Source of the DNA: Caldimonas mangrovi
Lineage (GTDB): Bacteria > Pseudomonadota > Gammaproteobacteria > Burkholderiales > Burkholderiaceae_C
Direction of reading: 5' to 3'
Assembly: GCF_023721835.1 (NCBI RefSeq)
Contig: NZ_JAMKFE010000006.1
Coordinates: 248,001-312,000 of the forward strand
Length of the DNA stretch: 64,000 nt
In this document: positions 18,862 to 31,524 of the stretch, piece by piece
Numbering within the stretch: position 1 is the first letter of the stretch
Layout of the letters: every line of letters starts with the position of its first letter
Notes under the pieces: generated by a model
What the model saw: the letters and a program-made list of their open reading frames with translations, nothing else
Database searches by the model: none
What the model was told of the DNA's origin: nothing
Made by a program: the position numbers and the translations under genes

Positions 18862-19986
18862 ATGGAGCGGGTTGAGGCCGTCGTTGTCGGCGCGGGCGTG
18901 GTCGGGCTGGCGGTCGCCCGTGCGCTGGCGCAGCGCGGGCTGGAAACCATCGTTCTCGAAAGCGAAGCTGCCATCGGCACAGGGACCAGTTCGCGCAATA
19001 GCGAGGTGATCCACGCCGGGCTGTACTACCCGCAGGGTTCGTGGAAGGCGCGCTTGTGCGTACAGGGCAGGAACAGGCTGTATCCATACGCGGCAGAACG
19101 TGGCATCGAGCACCGTCGCTGCGGCAAGCTGGTGGTTGCCACGAGCGAGGCACAGCTGGCCGCGCTGCATGGCGTCGTCGATGCGGCCGCACGCAATGGG
19201 GTCACCGACCTGCAATGGCTCGACGCGCACCAGGCGCGGGTGTTGGAGCCGCGGCTGGCATGCGTGGCGGCGGTGTTGTCGCCGTCGACCGGCGTGATCG
19301 ACAGCCACGGCTACATGCTTGCCTTGCAGGCTGATCTGGAAGCGGCCGGCGGTGCGGTCGCTTTTGCCTCCCCGGTCGCGGAGGTGCAGTGCCGATCGCA
19401 AGGCCACGTGGTCAGCGTTGGCGGCGCGTCCCCCATGACGCTGGAAGCCGGTGTCTTGGTCAACGCCGCAGGTTTGTGGGCACCGTCCCTTGCCGCTCGG
19501 TTCCAGGGCTTGGCGCCACAGCATGTCCCGAGCGCCCATTTCGCCAAAGGCAGCTACTACGCCCTCAGCGGCCGTGCGCCATTCTCGCGGTTGATCTACC
19601 CGGTGCCAGAGGCGGCCGGGCTCGGGGTGCACCTCACCCTGGACCTGGGCGGGCAGGCGCGTTTCGGCCCGGATGTCGAATGGATCGTGCCGGACGCACA
19701 GGGGCGACTCGACTATCGCGTCGATCCCATGCGGGCCGACAGCTTCTATGCCGAGATACGCCGCTACTGGCCCGAACTGCCGGACGGCTCGCTGCGCCCC
19801 GCGTACAGCGGCGTGCGCCCGAAGCTCCAGGCACCCGGCGAGCCTGCGCGCGACTTCTGGCTGCAAGGGCCGGCCGAACACGGGCTTGCGGGCTTGGTGA
19901 ACCTGTTCGGCATCGAGTCGCCCGGCCTGACCGCGGCCCTTGCGCTGGCAGACGTGGCGGCGGACCTCGCATTGCCGACGCGCTGA
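18862..19986 (+). CDS. FAD-dependent oxidoreductase (L-2-hydroxyglutarate dehydrogenase/LhgO-like)
   Basis: This 374-residue flavoprotein of the DAO family has the N-terminal dinucleotide fold [20 protein letters not shown] followed by the acidic VLES. It then has [18 protein letters not shown], the pattern seen in LhgO/L2HGDH enzymes that oxidise L-2-hydroxyglutarate to 2-oxoglutarate. Later marks are [12 protein letters not shown] and the C-terminal [18 protein letters not shown], which contacts FAD. The start follows the previous stop by one base (TGAGATGG), suggesting coupling with the formylglutamate amidohydrolase. Both may act in glutamate-related carbon metabolism. The exact 2-hydroxyacid or amine substrate cannot be read from sequence. 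Confidence 0.85.
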   Translation: MERVEAVVVGAGVVGLAVARALAQRGLETIVLESEAAIGTGTSSRNSEVIHAGLYYPQGSWKARLCVQGRNRLYPYAAERGIEHRRCGKLVVATSEAQLAALHGVVDAAARNGVTDLQWLDAHQARVLEPRLACVAAVLSPSTGVIDSHGYMLALQADLEAAGGAVAFASPVAEVQCRSQGHVVSVGGASPMTLEAGVLVNAAGLWAPSLAARFQGLAPQHVPSAHFAKGSYYALSGRAPFSRLIYPVPEAAGLGVHLTLDLGGQARFGPDVEWIVPDAQGRLDYRVDPMRADSFYAEIRRYWPELPDGSLRPAYSGVRPKLQAPGEPARDFWLQGPAEHGLAGLVNLFGIESPGLTAALALADVAADLALPTR

Positions 19987-19990
19987 ACGT

Positions 19991-21025
19991 TCAACCTTTC
20001 AGCGCCAGCGCTGCTTCGCGCACGAGCGCCGGGCCGCGGTAGATCAGCCCCGTGTAGATCTGCACCAGGTCGGCCCCTGCCGCCAGCTTCGTGCGTGCGT
20101 CTTCCCCGCTCATCACGCCGCCGACCCCGATGATCGGGTAGCCGGGACCGAGCGTGGCGCGCAGCAGGCGGATCACGCGATTGCTGGCCTCGAACACCGG
20201 GCGGCCGCTCAGGCCACCGATTTCATCGCCATGCGGCAGATGCTTGACCGCGTCGCGGGCGATCGTCGTGTTGGTCGCGATCACGCCGTCGATGCGGTGC
20301 TTCTTCAGGGTCGCGGCGATCACGCCGACCTGCGCGTCGTCGAGGTCAGGAGCGATCTTCACGAACACCGGCACCCGACGGCTGTGCGTCGCGGCCAGTT
20401 GTTCGCGCCGCTCCTGAACGGCCCCGAGCAGTGCGTCGAGCGCCTCGTCCGACTGCAACGCGCGCAGGTTCTTGGTGTTGGGAGACGAGATGTTCACCGT
20501 CACGTAGTCGGCGTGCGGGTAGACGCCGTCGAGGCAGATCAGGTAGTCGTCCACGGCGCGTTCGATCGGCGTCGCGGCGTTCTTGCCGATGTTCAGGCCC
20601 AGCACGCCGCCTTGCTGGCGAAAGCGGGCGGTGCGCACATTGGCGACGAAGGCGTCGAGTCCGTCGTTGTTGAAGCCCAGGCGGTTGATCAGCGCGTCGG
20701 CCTCCGGCAGCCGGAACATGCGGGGTTTCGGGTTGCCCGGTTGGGCCTTCGGCGTCACGGTGCCGACCTCGATGAAGCCGAAGCCCATCGACGCCAGGCC
20801 GTCGATGCAGCGGCCGTTCTTGTCCAGCCCGGCCGCCAGGCCGATCCGGTTCGGAAAGCGCAGGCCGGCGACGGTGACCGGGTCGTCCACCCGGGTTTCG
20901 CCGTACAGGCAGGCCAGCGGGGTGCGTTGAACTCGGGCGAGCGTGCCGAGCGTCAGCTCGTGGGCGGCTTCCGCGTCGAGGCCGAAAAGGAAAGGGCGGG
21001 CAAGGGCGTAGGGCAGGATCGACAT
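19991..21025 (-). CDS. pyrD: Dihydroorotate dehydrogenase (quinone), class 2
   Basis: This 344-residue enzyme oxidises dihydroorotate to orotate with FMN and membrane quinone, the fourth step of pyrimidine synthesis. Class 2 marks are the N-terminal helix region [35 protein letters not shown], the catalytic serine loop [25 protein letters not shown], and a C-terminal [10 protein letters not shown] followed by [13 protein letters not shown], which binds phosphate. The ATG at 21025 fits family starts; a longer frame begins at 21058. It converges on the LhgO-like gene with 4 bases between stops and diverges from rpiA with 59 bases between starts. Confidence 0.97.
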   Translation of the reverse strand: MSILPYALARPFLFGLDAEAAHELTLGTLARVQRTPLACLYGETRVDDPVTVAGLRFPNRIGLAAGLDKNGRCIDGLASMGFGFIEVGTVTPKAQPGNPKPRMFRLPEADALINRLGFNNDGLDAFVANVRTARFRQQGGVLGLNIGKNAATPIERAVDDYLICLDGVYPHADYVTVNISSPNTKNLRALQSDEALDALLGAVQERREQLAATHSRRVPVFVKIAPDLDDAQVGVIAATLKKHRIDGVIATNTTIARDAVKHLPHGDEIGGLSGRPVFEASNRVIRLLRATLGPGYPIIGVGGVMSGEDARTKLAAGADLVQIYTGLIYRGPALVREAALALKG

Positions 21026-21084
21026 AAGGCGTCTTGGATAATCGCCGGATTGTCTCAAACGGGCCGGCGCGCCGGCACCTCTTC

Positions 21085-21744
21085 ATGACCCAAGACGAAC
21101 TCAAGGCCCTGGTGGGGCGCGCGGCGATCGATCACGTGGTGCCCGGCTCGGTGGTCGGTGTCGGCACCGGCTCGACCGTCAACTGCTTCATCGACGAACT
21201 GGCAAAGATCAAGGATCGCATCGCCGGCGCCGTTTCCAGCTCGCTGAAGAGCACCGAGCGACTGCAGGCGCTCGGCATCCCGGTGCTGGACTCGAACAGC
21301 GTGGAGCGGCTGCCGGTCTACATCGACGGGGCCGACGAGATCGATCGCGCCGGCTGCATGATCAAGGGTGGCGGCGCGGCGCTGACGCGCGAGAAGATCG
21401 TCGCGGACATCGCTGAGCGCTTTGTCTGCATCGCCGATGCGTCGAAGCTGGTCGACACCCTGGGACGTTTCCCGCTGCCGGTCGAGGTGATACCGATGGC
21501 CAGCAGCCAGATCGCGCGCAAGTTCGAGGCGATGGGAGGAAATCCGTCGCTGCGCAACGGCGTGATCACCGACAACGGCAACCTGATTCTCGACGTGCAC
21601 GGGCTTGCGATCACCGATCCGGCTGCCCTGGAAGCGGAGATCAATCAGTGGCCGGGGGTGGTGACCTGCGGCATCTTCGCGCGCAACAAGGCCGCCGTGT
21701 GTCTGCTCGGCACCGCAGATGGCGTTCGCACCCTTGCCTGGTAG
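21085..21744 (+). CDS. rpiA: Ribose-5-phosphate isomerase A
   Basis: This 219-residue enzyme interconverts ribose 5-phosphate and ribulose 5-phosphate in the pentose phosphate pathway. Family motifs seen are [14 protein letters not shown] near residues 28-41, the SSLKST loop, YIDGADEID with the catalytic Asp pair, and [15 protein letters not shown] holding the catalytic Glu. The length is normal for RpiA. The ATG at 21085 is chosen because MTQDELK is a typical N-terminus; an upstream in-frame ATG at 21034 would overlap the pyrD promoter space. A bidirectional terminator follows. Confidence 0.97.
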   Translation: MTQDELKALVGRAAIDHVVPGSVVGVGTGSTVNCFIDELAKIKDRIAGAVSSSLKSTERLQALGIPVLDSNSVERLPVYIDGADEIDRAGCMIKGGGAALTREKIVADIAERFVCIADASKLVDTLGRFPLPVEVIPMASSQIARKFEAMGGNPSLRNGVITDNGNLILDVHGLAITDPAALEAEINQWPGVVTCGIFARNKAAVCLLGTADGVRTLAW

Positions 21745-21762
21745 CCCGGCATGCTGAAACAC

Positions 21763-21786
21763 AAGAGCCGCCCGAAGGCGGCTCTT
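21763..21786. terminator. Bidirectional hairpin between rpiA and the glutaredoxin-like gene
   Basis: A 10-bp perfect stem AAGAGCCGCC/GGCGGCTCTT with a CGAA tetraloop lies between two convergent genes. There is no long T run on either side, so it is probably a shared terminator of moderate strength. Confidence 0.7.
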
Positions 21787-21799
21787 GCGCATGCTGTGC

Positions 21800-22438
21800 T
21801 CAGAACTTGAAACCCGGGGGCGCGTTGCCCGCAGGAGGCAGTGGTGCTGCGGTGGCAGGCGACGGGGTCGCTTGCGGTGCGGTGGCCGGCTGTTGTGCAG
21901 CCGGCGCCGGCTGCGCCGCGACCATCGGCGTGGCAGGCGCGTAGGTGTAGGTGCTGGGGAGGCGCGATTGCTTGGGGTAGCCGGCGGCGTCGAGGTAAGA
22001 CGACCACTCGGTCGACGAGAAACCGCGCACCTGCTGGCCGCCGACTTGCATCATCGGCAGCTCGTTGCCGCCGGTCAGCTGAGTGTAGGCCTGCGAGTCC
22101 TGTTGCGTCGTGACCGTGCGCTCGGCGTGGGGGATACCGCGCTGGCGCAGCATCGAACGGGCCGCGTCGCAGGCTTGGCAATTGGCGGTGGTGTACAGCG
22201 TGACCGGGTAGCGCGAGGCGATTTGGCGCAACTCGAAAGGCAGCGGCTGCGCTTCGCTGCCGGTGCCGCCGGAGGGCGACAGGGGCTGCGCACGGCCTTG
22301 CTCGGTCGGCGGCCGATCGGTGTAGGTGACCTTGCCGTCCGGGCCGACCACCTTGTACAGCGCCTGCACGGGCAGGCTGGCCCCCAGCGCCAGCAGGCTC
22401 AAACATGTGGGCAGCGCCCAGCGCGCGATGTGCTTCAT
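21800..22438 (-). CDS. Exported DUF4124/glutaredoxin-like protein
   Basis: This 212-residue protein has a signal peptide (MKHIARW, hydrophobic to about residue 26, ending near VQA-LY). A DUF4124-like start follows (LYKVVGPDGKVTYTDRPP). A glutaredoxin/thioredoxin-fold domain comes next, with VTLYTTANCQACDAARSML near residues 79-97, which carries a CxxC redox pair. It is followed by an ELPMMQVGG cis-Pro-like region and a GFSSTEWSSYLDAAGY tail. The last 45 residues are Pro/Ala-rich. It is probably a periplasmic thiol-disulfide protein; its substrate is unknown. It lies downstream of prlC on the same strand with a 35-base gap. Confidence 0.8.
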   Translation of the reverse strand: MKHIARWALPTCLSLLALGASLPVQALYKVVGPDGKVTYTDRPPTEQGRAQPLSPSGGTGSEAQPLPFELRQIASRYPVTLYTTANCQACDAARSMLRQRGIPHAERTVTTQQDSQAYTQLTGGNELPMMQVGGQQVRGFSSTEWSSYLDAAGYPKQSRLPSTYTYAPATPMVAAQPAPAAQQPATAPQATPSPATAAPLPPAGNAPPGFKF

Positions 22439-22473
22439 CCCGGTCCCTCTGTCGGTGCAAGGCTCAGATGCTA

Positions 22474-24516
22474 TCAGGCCATGCCCTCGTGTCGCAGCAG
22501 CGCATCGATGCGTGGTTCACGGCCACGGAAGGCTTTGAAGCTTTCTTCGGCCGGCCGGCTGCCGCCGGCTTCCAGGATCTCCTGCCGGTAGCGGCGGCCG
22601 GTCTCGATATTCAGCACGCCGGCCTCCTCGAACGCGCTGTAAGCGTCGGCTGACAGCACCTCGGCCCACTTGTAGCTGTAATAGCCTGCCGCATAGCCCC
22701 CGGCGAAGACGTGCGAGAAACTGTGCTGCATGCGGTTGAACGCCGGCGGCATCAGCACGGCAATCTCGCCGCGCACATCGTCGAGGATCTGCTGGACGCG
22801 CGATTCGCTGCCCGGTTCGGCATGCAGCCGCATGTCGAACAGCGAGAACTCGATCTGGCGCAGCGTCTGCATGCCGCTCTGGAAGTTCTTCGCGGCGAGC
22901 ATCTTGTCGAACAACTCGCGCGGCAGCGGCTCGCCCGTGTCGACATGAGCGGTCATGTGCTTCAGCACGTCCCATTCCCAGCAAAAGTTCTCCATGAACT
23001 GGCTGGGCAGCTCGACCGCGTCCCACTCGACCCCTGAAATACCGGCCACGCCGATTTCGTCGACCTGCGTCAGCAGGTGGTGCAAACCGTGGCCGAACTC
23101 ATGGAACAGCGTCGTGACGTTGTCGTGCGTCAGCAGCGCCGGCTTGCCGTTGACGCCCTCGGCGAAGTTGCACACCAGGTGCGCCACCGGTGTCTGCAGC
23201 CGGCCTTCGGGCCGGGCCCAGCGGCCGCGCACGTCGTCCATCCACGCGCCCGAGCGCTTGCCGGCGCGGGCGTACGGGTCGAGGTAGAACTGGCCGACCA
23301 ACCGGCCACTGCGCTCGATGCGGAAGAAGCGCACGCTCGGGTGCCACACCGGGGCCTGATCGGGGCGGATCGACACCTCGAACAGCGTCTCGACGATCTT
23401 GAACAGGCCTTCGAGCACCTTGGGCTCGGTGAAGTACTGCTTGACCTCCTGGTCGCTGAAGGCATAGCGGCGCTCCTTGAGCTTTTCCGACACGTAGGCC
23501 AGGTCCCAGGCCGCCAACTCGTCCATGCCCAGCTCGGCGCGTGCGAATGTGCGCAGTTCGGCCAGGTCCTTCTCGGCGTACGGGCGAGCCCGGCGCGCCA
23601 GGTCGCGCAGGAAATCCATCACCTGCTCGGGCGATTCGGCCATCTTGGGCACCAGCGACACCTGCGCGAAGTTGCGGTAGCCGAGCAGTTGTGCCTCTTC
23701 CTGGCGCAGCGCCAGCAGCTCGGCCATCACCCACGAGTTGTCGTGTTCGGGCTGGCCCAGTTCGGATGCACGCGTGACATAGGCGGTGTAGAGCGTTTCG
23801 CGCAGCGGCCGGTGGCTGCCGTACTGCATCACGGGAAAGTAGCTGGGGAACTGCAGCGTGATCTTGTAGCCGTCCTTGCCGTCGCGAAGCGCGGCTGCCC
23901 GGGCGGCCTCCTTGGCGTCGTCAGGCACACCGGCCAGTTCCTCTTCGGTCGCAAAGTAGCTGTAGCCGTCGGTCGCATCGAGCACGTGCTCCGAGAACTT
24001 CTGCGACAGCTCAGCCTGGCGTTCCTGGATCTGCGCGAAGCGCTCCTTCGCCGCGCCTTGCAGCTCGGCGCCGGACAATACGAAGTCGCGCATCGCGTTG
24101 GCGAGCACCTTCTGCCGCGCTCGAGGCTGATCCTTCACGTCGGGGCGCGCCGCCACCGCCTTGTACTTGGCGTACAGCCGCTCGTCGGCACCCAGCCGGG
24201 TGTAGAACTCGGTGATCTTCGGCAGGTTTTCGTTGAAGGCGGCGCGCAGCGCCGGGCTGTCGGCCACCGAATTGAGGTGGCCCACGGTGCCCCAGGCGCG
24301 GCCCAGCCGCTCGGTGGCGACGTCGAGCACCGCGGAGATCGCGTCGTAGTCGGCGGGCACGGTGTCGCCGACCACCTGTTCGAGCGCCGCCTCGGCGCCT
24401 TTCAGCAACTCGTCGATCGCCGGGCTGACATGCTCGGGCCGAACGTCGGCGAATCGAGGCAGGTCAGAGAAGTCGAGCAGGGGATTCGGGTCGAGCGACG
24501 TGGTCATGGGGCTCAT
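22474..24516 (-). CDS. prlC: Oligopeptidase A (M3 zinc metallopeptidase)
   Basis: This 680-residue cytoplasmic oligopeptidase degrades peptides, including released signal peptides. The Zn motif HEFGHGLHH starts at His472 (HExxH with E473 and His476). A downstream [23 protein letters not shown] supplies the third ligand region, and the C-terminal [25 protein letters not shown] is characteristic of PrlC/OpdA. The length matches the family. The ATG at 24516 overlaps the folD stop as ATGA (24513-24516), which decides this start over the ATG at 24507. It is co-transcribed with folD. Confidence 0.96.
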   Translation of the reverse strand: MSPMTTSLDPNPLLDFSDLPRFADVRPEHVSPAIDELLKGAEAALEQVVGDTVPADYDAISAVLDVATERLGRAWGTVGHLNSVADSPALRAAFNENLPKITEFYTRLGADERLYAKYKAVAARPDVKDQPRARQKVLANAMRDFVLSGAELQGAAKERFAQIQERQAELSQKFSEHVLDATDGYSYFATEEELAGVPDDAKEAARAAALRDGKDGYKITLQFPSYFPVMQYGSHRPLRETLYTAYVTRASELGQPEHDNSWVMAELLALRQEEAQLLGYRNFAQVSLVPKMAESPEQVMDFLRDLARRARPYAEKDLAELRTFARAELGMDELAAWDLAYVSEKLKERRYAFSDQEVKQYFTEPKVLEGLFKIVETLFEVSIRPDQAPVWHPSVRFFRIERSGRLVGQFYLDPYARAGKRSGAWMDDVRGRWARPEGRLQTPVAHLVCNFAEGVNGKPALLTHDNVTTLFHEFGHGLHHLLTQVDEIGVAGISGVEWDAVELPSQFMENFCWEWDVLKHMTAHVDTGEPLPRELFDKMLAAKNFQSGMQTLRQIEFSLFDMRLHAEPGSESRVQQILDDVRGEIAVLMPPAFNRMQHSFSHVFAGGYAAGYYSYKWAEVLSADAYSAFEEAGVLNIETGRRYRQEILEAGGSRPAEESFKAFRGREPRIDALLRHEGMA

Positions 24517-25364
24517 CTGGCGGCGCGTTCCGCCGATTCAATGGTGTTGACCAGCAGCATTGTGATCGTCATCGGCCCCACCCCGCCCGGAACAGGGGTG
24601 ATGGCGGATGCGACTTTCGACACGCCTTCGAAGTCCACGTCGCCGCACAGCTTGCCCGCGTCGTTGCGGTTCATGCCGACATCGATCACCACCGCGCCGG
24701 GCTTGACCATCGCGGCCGTCAGCATGTTGCGCTTGCCGACCGCGGCGACGACGATGTCGGCCTGCCGCGTGAAGTGGGCGAGGTCGGGCGTGGCGCTGTG
24801 GCATACCGTGACCGTGGCGCTGGCCTGCAGCAGCAGCATCGCCATCGGCTTGCCGACGATGTTGGAGCGGCCGATGACGACCGCGTGCTTGCCCTTCGGG
24901 TCGCAGCCGATCGACTCCAGCAGCTTCATGCAGCCGTAGGGCGTGCAGGGTTTGAAGCCCGGCTGGCCGACCATCAGCGCGCCGGCGCTGGCGACGTGGA
25001 AGCCGTCGACATCCTTCAACGGCGAGATCGTCTCGATCACCTTGTGGCTGTCGATGTGGGCGGGAAGCGGCAACTGCACCAGGATGCCGTGTATGGCCGG
25101 ATCCTCGTTCAGTGCCTCGACGCGGGCCAGCAACTCGGCCTCGGTCAGGGTGGCCGGATACTGCTCGAGCACCGAGTGCAGGCCGTTCTCCTGGCAGGCC
25201 TTGACCTTGTTGCGCACGTAGACCTGCGAGGCCGGGTTGTCGCCGACCAGCACCACCGCGAGGCCGGGTTTGAGGCCGCGCGCGGTCAGGGCGGCAGCGC
25301 GCTCGGCCACCTCGGCTCGGATCTGTTGGGACACGGCGAGGCCGTCGATGATGCGTGCTGTCAT
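24513..25364 (-). CDS. folD: Methylene-tetrahydrofolate dehydrogenase/cyclohydrolase
   Basis: This 283-residue bifunctional folate enzyme makes 10-formyl-THF via 5,10-methenyl-THF with NADP. It contains [18 protein letters not shown] with the catalytic Lys, [31 protein letters not shown], the NADP motif [18 protein letters not shown], and the C-terminal [19 protein letters not shown]. The ATG at 25364 gives the standard start MTARIIDG; a longer frame starts at 25412 across the upstream terminator. It is overlapped by prlC downstream. Confidence 0.97.
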   Translation of the reverse strand: MTARIIDGLAVSQQIRAEVAERAAALTARGLKPGLAVVLVGDNPASQVYVRNKVKACQENGLHSVLEQYPATLTEAELLARVEALNEDPAIHGILVQLPLPAHIDSHKVIETISPLKDVDGFHVASAGALMVGQPGFKPCTPYGCMKLLESIGCDPKGKHAVVIGRSNIVGKPMAMLLLQASATVTVCHSATPDLAHFTRQADIVVAAVGKRNMLTAAMVKPGAVVIDVGMNRNDAGKLCGDVDFEGVSKVASAITPVPGGVGPMTITMLLVNTIESAERAAR

Positions 25365-25394
25365 GGCGGAATCCGGAGCGAGGTTCTGGAAATG

Positions 25395-25419
25395 AAAAAG
25401 GCCGCTTGGCAAAGCGGCC
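25395..25419 (-). terminator. Intrinsic terminator downstream of the response-regulator gene
   Basis: Read on the minus strand, an 8-bp stem GGCCGCTT/AAGCGGCC with a 4-base loop is followed by TTTTT. It sits just past the regulator stop at 25438 and ends the kinase-regulator operon before folD. Confidence 0.9.
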
Positions 25420-25437
25420 CTGGGGTCGGATTTGAGT

Positions 25438-26061
25438 TCAGGCCTTGGCCTGCGCCCCGAGGGCGATCTTGAGCAGGTCGGCCACGGTATTGGCGTTGAG
25501 TTTTTCCATGATGTTGGCGCGGTGGGCCTCCACCGTCTTGATGCTGATGCCCAGATCGTCGGCGATCTGCTTGTTCAGGCGGCCGGCGACGATGCGGTCG
25601 AGGACCTGGGCCTCGCGCGTGGTCAGGCGCGACAGTAGCGCGTCGCGGCTGGCGGCTTCCTGCTGTTGCGAGAACAGCGAGCGGGCCTGGTCGAGCATGC
25701 GCTCGACGAGCGAGACGAGTTCGTCTTCCTTGAAGGGTTTTTCGATGAAGTCCATCGCGCCCTTCTTCATCGTGCTGACCGCCATCGGCACGTCGCCGTG
25801 GCCGGTGATGAAGACGATCGGCAGCGGGGACTTGCGCTCCAGCAGGCGGTCCTGCAGCTCCAGCCCGCTCATGCCGTCCATGCGGATGTCGGCAATCAGG
25901 CACGCCACTTCACGGGGATCGAAGCGCGAGAGAAAGGACTCCGACGAGTCGAAACACTTGACCCGGTAGTCCTTGCCTTCCAGCAGCCATTGCAGCGAGT
26001 CGCGCACTGCCTCGTCGTCGTCGACGACATAGACGGTGCCTTTCTTGGGGATCAAGCTCAT
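25438..26061 (-). CDS. FixJ/NarL-type response regulator
   Basis: This 207-residue regulator has an N-terminal receiver domain with the phospho-acceptor Asp58 in [13 protein letters not shown], acidic DDDEA near 14-18, FITGHGD, and KPF with the conserved Lys. A C-terminal LuxR-type helix-turn-helix follows, with [20 protein letters not shown] and then [20 protein letters not shown]. The ATG at 26061 (MSLIPKKG) begins 11 bases downstream of the kinase stop, so the two form a cognate pair. It should activate or repress transcription when phosphorylated. No target is evident here, although the kinase gene diverges from the PDH operon. A strong terminator follows. Confidence 0.92.
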   Translation of the reverse strand: MSLIPKKGTVYVVDDDEAVRDSLQWLLEGKDYRVKCFDSSESFLSRFDPREVACLIADIRMDGMSGLELQDRLLERKSPLPIVFITGHGDVPMAVSTMKKGAMDFIEKPFKEDELVSLVERMLDQARSLFSQQQEAASRDALLSRLTTREAQVLDRIVAGRLNKQIADDLGISIKTVEAHRANIMEKLNANTVADLLKIALGAQAKA

Positions 26062-26071
26062 GGGCGGGTTC

Positions 26072-28612
26072 TCAGTGATGGGAGAGTGTGGCGGTGTCCA
26101 CCGGCAACGTGAACGAGAACCGGCAACCGACCACGCTCGGGCCATTGTATAAGTTCTCGGCACGTATCCGGCCGCGGTGAGACTCGATGATCGAGCGGCA
26201 CAGGCTCAGGCCGATGCCCAGTCCGTCCGCCTTGGTCGAGAAGAAGGCTTCGTACATGCGCCCCAGCACTTCTTCCTTCAGGCCGGGCCCGTTGTCGGTC
26301 ACGCTGAACTCGATCACGCCGCCTTCTTCCGGCGTGTGCCGCGGGATCACACGCAGTTCGATGTTGCGGCGCGATGGGGCCAGCTTGGCGTTGTCGATCG
26401 CCTCGGCCGCGTTCTTCAGCAGGTTCAGCAGCACCTGCTCGATCAGGATCGGGTCGACCATCAGCGACGGCAGGCGTTGCGCAACATAGGTATGGATCCC
26501 GACGTTGCGGCGGCGCAGCTCGATCATCGCCAGTTCGACCGCGTCCTCGACGATTTCGCGCGCCTGCGCCGCCTGACGCTGCGGTTCACTGCGCTTCACG
26601 AAGGCCCGGATGCGATGGATGATCTGCCCGGCGCGCTGGGCCTGCTTCGAGGTCTTCTCGAGTGCGACCAGCATGTCCTCGGTCGAGATCGTGCCGGCCT
26701 TGACACGCGAGATGATGCCGTTGCTGTAGTTGGTGATCGCGGTCAGCGGCTGGTTCAGCTCGTGCGCGACCGACGACGCCATCTCTCCCATCGTCACCAG
26801 CCGGCTCGTCACCTGGGCCTTCTCGGCTTGCTGCGCCGCCTGTTCTTCGGCACGGCGGCGGGCGGTGATGTCGGTCGCGATCAGCATCTGGGCCAGACGC
26901 CCGTCGGTCCACTGCAGGTAGCGGGCCCGGACGTCGAACCATTTGTCGAGCGACTCGATGTAGACCTCGCGCGGGTCGGAGCCGGTTTCGGTCAACTCCT
27001 GCGTCGGCAGGCCGCTCAGGTTGTCGACGCTGTCATCATGATCGGGCAGCGTCACGTCCACTTCGGTCGGGTGCTCGCCGGCAAGCAGGGCGTGGCCCCG
27101 CGCGTCGGCGCCGAACCACAGTCTGTAGGAGCGGTTGGCGAACAGCAGCTCGCCCTGCTGCACCGACAGCACCGAGACGGCGGCATCCAACCCCTCCAGC
27201 ACCGTGGTGAATCGCTCGTGCGAGGCCGACAGCTGGTCGCGGATGCGTTTGGCCTCGGTGATGTTGGTCATCGAGGTCATCCAGCCGGTCTGGTTGCCCT
27301 TGGCGTCGACCAGCGGCGAAACGTACATGCGGGCGTCGAACTGCGTACCGTCCTTGCGCATCACCTTCACTTCGATACCGCCGGCCGGGCTGCGGCCCTG
27401 CAGTTCCTGCTCGAACAGGCGCCGGTTCTCTTCCATCCGGTCGGGCGGCCAGTGCGGGAAGGGCGGCAGCTTGCCGATCAGCTCGGTTTCGGAGAAGCCC
27501 GTCATCGAGCAGTAGGCCGCATTGACATAGGTGATGCGGCCTTCCAGGTCCATCGCCCGCATGCCGGTCAGCATGGAGTTTTCCATCGCGCGACGGAAGT
27601 TGGTCTCGGCCACCAGCGCACTTTGCACCTGCAGGCGTCGACGCATGTGGCGCCAGGTGCCGAGCAGCATCCAGACGGTCAGCGCGCTCAGCGCCGCCAC
27701 CATCCAGAACAGCGTGTTGCTGATCAGGCCGATCGAGGTGCGGTAACCGAGGCCGCGCAGGATCAGCCCGTTGCCGACCGGCGCGACGGGGATGTCGTGA
27801 AAGATCGACGGCCGCTCGCCGTTTTTGGCGCTCACCCGCGAGATCGTGCTCGCCAGCACCCGGTCATTGGGGTCCAGCAGCATGATCCCGTGCCGGTTGG
27901 ACACTTCCGTCGGCACGAAGTAGCGCACCAACGCCTCGACCGAGTATTCGGCGACGACCGTGCCGACGAACGCGCTGCGATCGATCAATGGCACCTGCAC
28001 CTGGAACACGTGCAGCCCGTTGGACGTGGCGTAGGTCCGGGAGTAGACCGGCTGGCGCAGGTCGCGAGCCGCTTCGAAGGCCCACTCCGGCTCGCTTTTC
28101 GTCACTTTGGGACCGGATGCCGCCGATGCCGCGGCTTCCGCCGGCTCGGCGTAGCGGCTGCCGTTGAACGTGTGACTGGGCGACAGGTAGCTGACGCGTC
28201 GCGAGCGATCGGCGCCGAGCCATGTCAGGCTGACGACCTCCGGGCGTTCGCGGGCGAACGTGGTGGCCTGGCCGACGAATTCGTCCTGATCGATCGCCCG
28301 TGTCGTGATCTCGCGCGCCACCCGCACGAGCTGTTCCTGGTTCTCGATCAGGCGGAGCCGGATCTGCTGTTGCGCTACTTCGGTGTCGCGCTTGACCGAC
28401 TCGTGCTCGCGCTCCAGTTCCTCGATCCGCAAGTACCAGAAGGCCGCAATGATGGCCGCGAGGAACAGCAGGACGGACACCAACGGGCCCAGCGTGGCAA
28501 AGCGGTCTTGCCGGGCCGGCGACTGTCTGCGCCACCACTTCCCGAACAGCCGACGCGGTCTTGGTGGCAATTCGTGGGTACTGGAACGAAACTCGCTCGG
28601 TATGGTGGGCAT
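26072..28612 (-). CDS. Membrane-bound PAS sensor histidine kinase (DctB/FixL-like)
   Basis: This 846-residue sensor kinase has a cytoplasmic N-terminus and TM1 near 41-61. A periplasmic sensing region of about 235 residues follows, then TM2 near 297-318 and two PAS domains (about 335-450 and 460-590). The HisKA domain has His617 in SSVAHELNQPLTAI, and the HATPase domain carries LLNLLKNAAEAI, DNGPGL and GLGIGLSLC. The HELNQPL form is that of the FixL/DctB/TtrS kinase branch. A long coiled segment (ELEREHESVKRDTEVAQQQI) follows TM1. It is transcribed with the FixJ-type regulator. The signal is unknown; a small carboxylate or redox cue is possible from family precedent only. Confidence 0.92.
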   Translation of the reverse strand: MPTIPSEFRSSTHELPPRPRRLFGKWWRRQSPARQDRFATLGPLVSVLLFLAAIIAAFWYLRIEELEREHESVKRDTEVAQQQIRLRLIENQEQLVRVAREITTRAIDQDEFVGQATTFARERPEVVSLTWLGADRSRRVSYLSPSHTFNGSRYAEPAEAAASAASGPKVTKSEPEWAFEAARDLRQPVYSRTYATSNGLHVFQVQVPLIDRSAFVGTVVAEYSVEALVRYFVPTEVSNRHGIMLLDPNDRVLASTISRVSAKNGERPSIFHDIPVAPVGNGLILRGLGYRTSIGLISNTLFWMVAALSALTVWMLLGTWRHMRRRLQVQSALVAETNFRRAMENSMLTGMRAMDLEGRITYVNAAYCSMTGFSETELIGKLPPFPHWPPDRMEENRRLFEQELQGRSPAGGIEVKVMRKDGTQFDARMYVSPLVDAKGNQTGWMTSMTNITEAKRIRDQLSASHERFTTVLEGLDAAVSVLSVQQGELLFANRSYRLWFGADARGHALLAGEHPTEVDVTLPDHDDSVDNLSGLPTQELTETGSDPREVYIESLDKWFDVRARYLQWTDGRLAQMLIATDITARRRAEEQAAQQAEKAQVTSRLVTMGEMASSVAHELNQPLTAITNYSNGIISRVKAGTISTEDMLVALEKTSKQAQRAGQIIHRIRAFVKRSEPQRQAAQAREIVEDAVELAMIELRRRNVGIHTYVAQRLPSLMVDPILIEQVLLNLLKNAAEAIDNAKLAPSRRNIELRVIPRHTPEEGGVIEFSVTDNGPGLKEEVLGRMYEAFFSTKADGLGIGLSLCRSIIESHRGRIRAENLYNGPSVVGCRFSFTLPVDTATLSHH

Positions 28613-28688
28613 AGGGCCGGAATTATCCCGCGTGCGGCGCCGGTGCCGGAGGGAATTCCGGCATGCAGGCCGCCCCGGCGCGCCGAAA

Positions 28689-28731
28689 TTGACAGACCCC
28701 TTAATAATTCATAATGTGAAAATGATTCGCA
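28689..28731 (+). promoter_or_regulatory. Probable aceE promoter with a Fur-box-like element
   Basis: In an unusually AT-rich patch, a perfect TTGACA (28689-28694) is followed at 15 bases by CATAAT (28710-28715) or at 17 bases by TAATGT. Just downstream, 28717-28731 reads TGAAAATGATTCGCA. This matches the 7-1-7 Fur core TGATAAT-n-ATTATCA at 11 of 14 positions by my count. Transcription would run into aceE, whose ATG is at 28801. The promoter call is fairly solid. The Fur site is suggestive only. Confidence 0.55.
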
Positions 28732-28800
28732 CTATTTGAAAAACGGCGGGTCGTATGCCACACTGGCGCCCGCAGTTTCACACCCATGCGAGGAGACCCC

Positions 28801-31506
<2,706 letters not shown>

Positions 31507-31524
31507 AACCGACGGGGACAAGCA

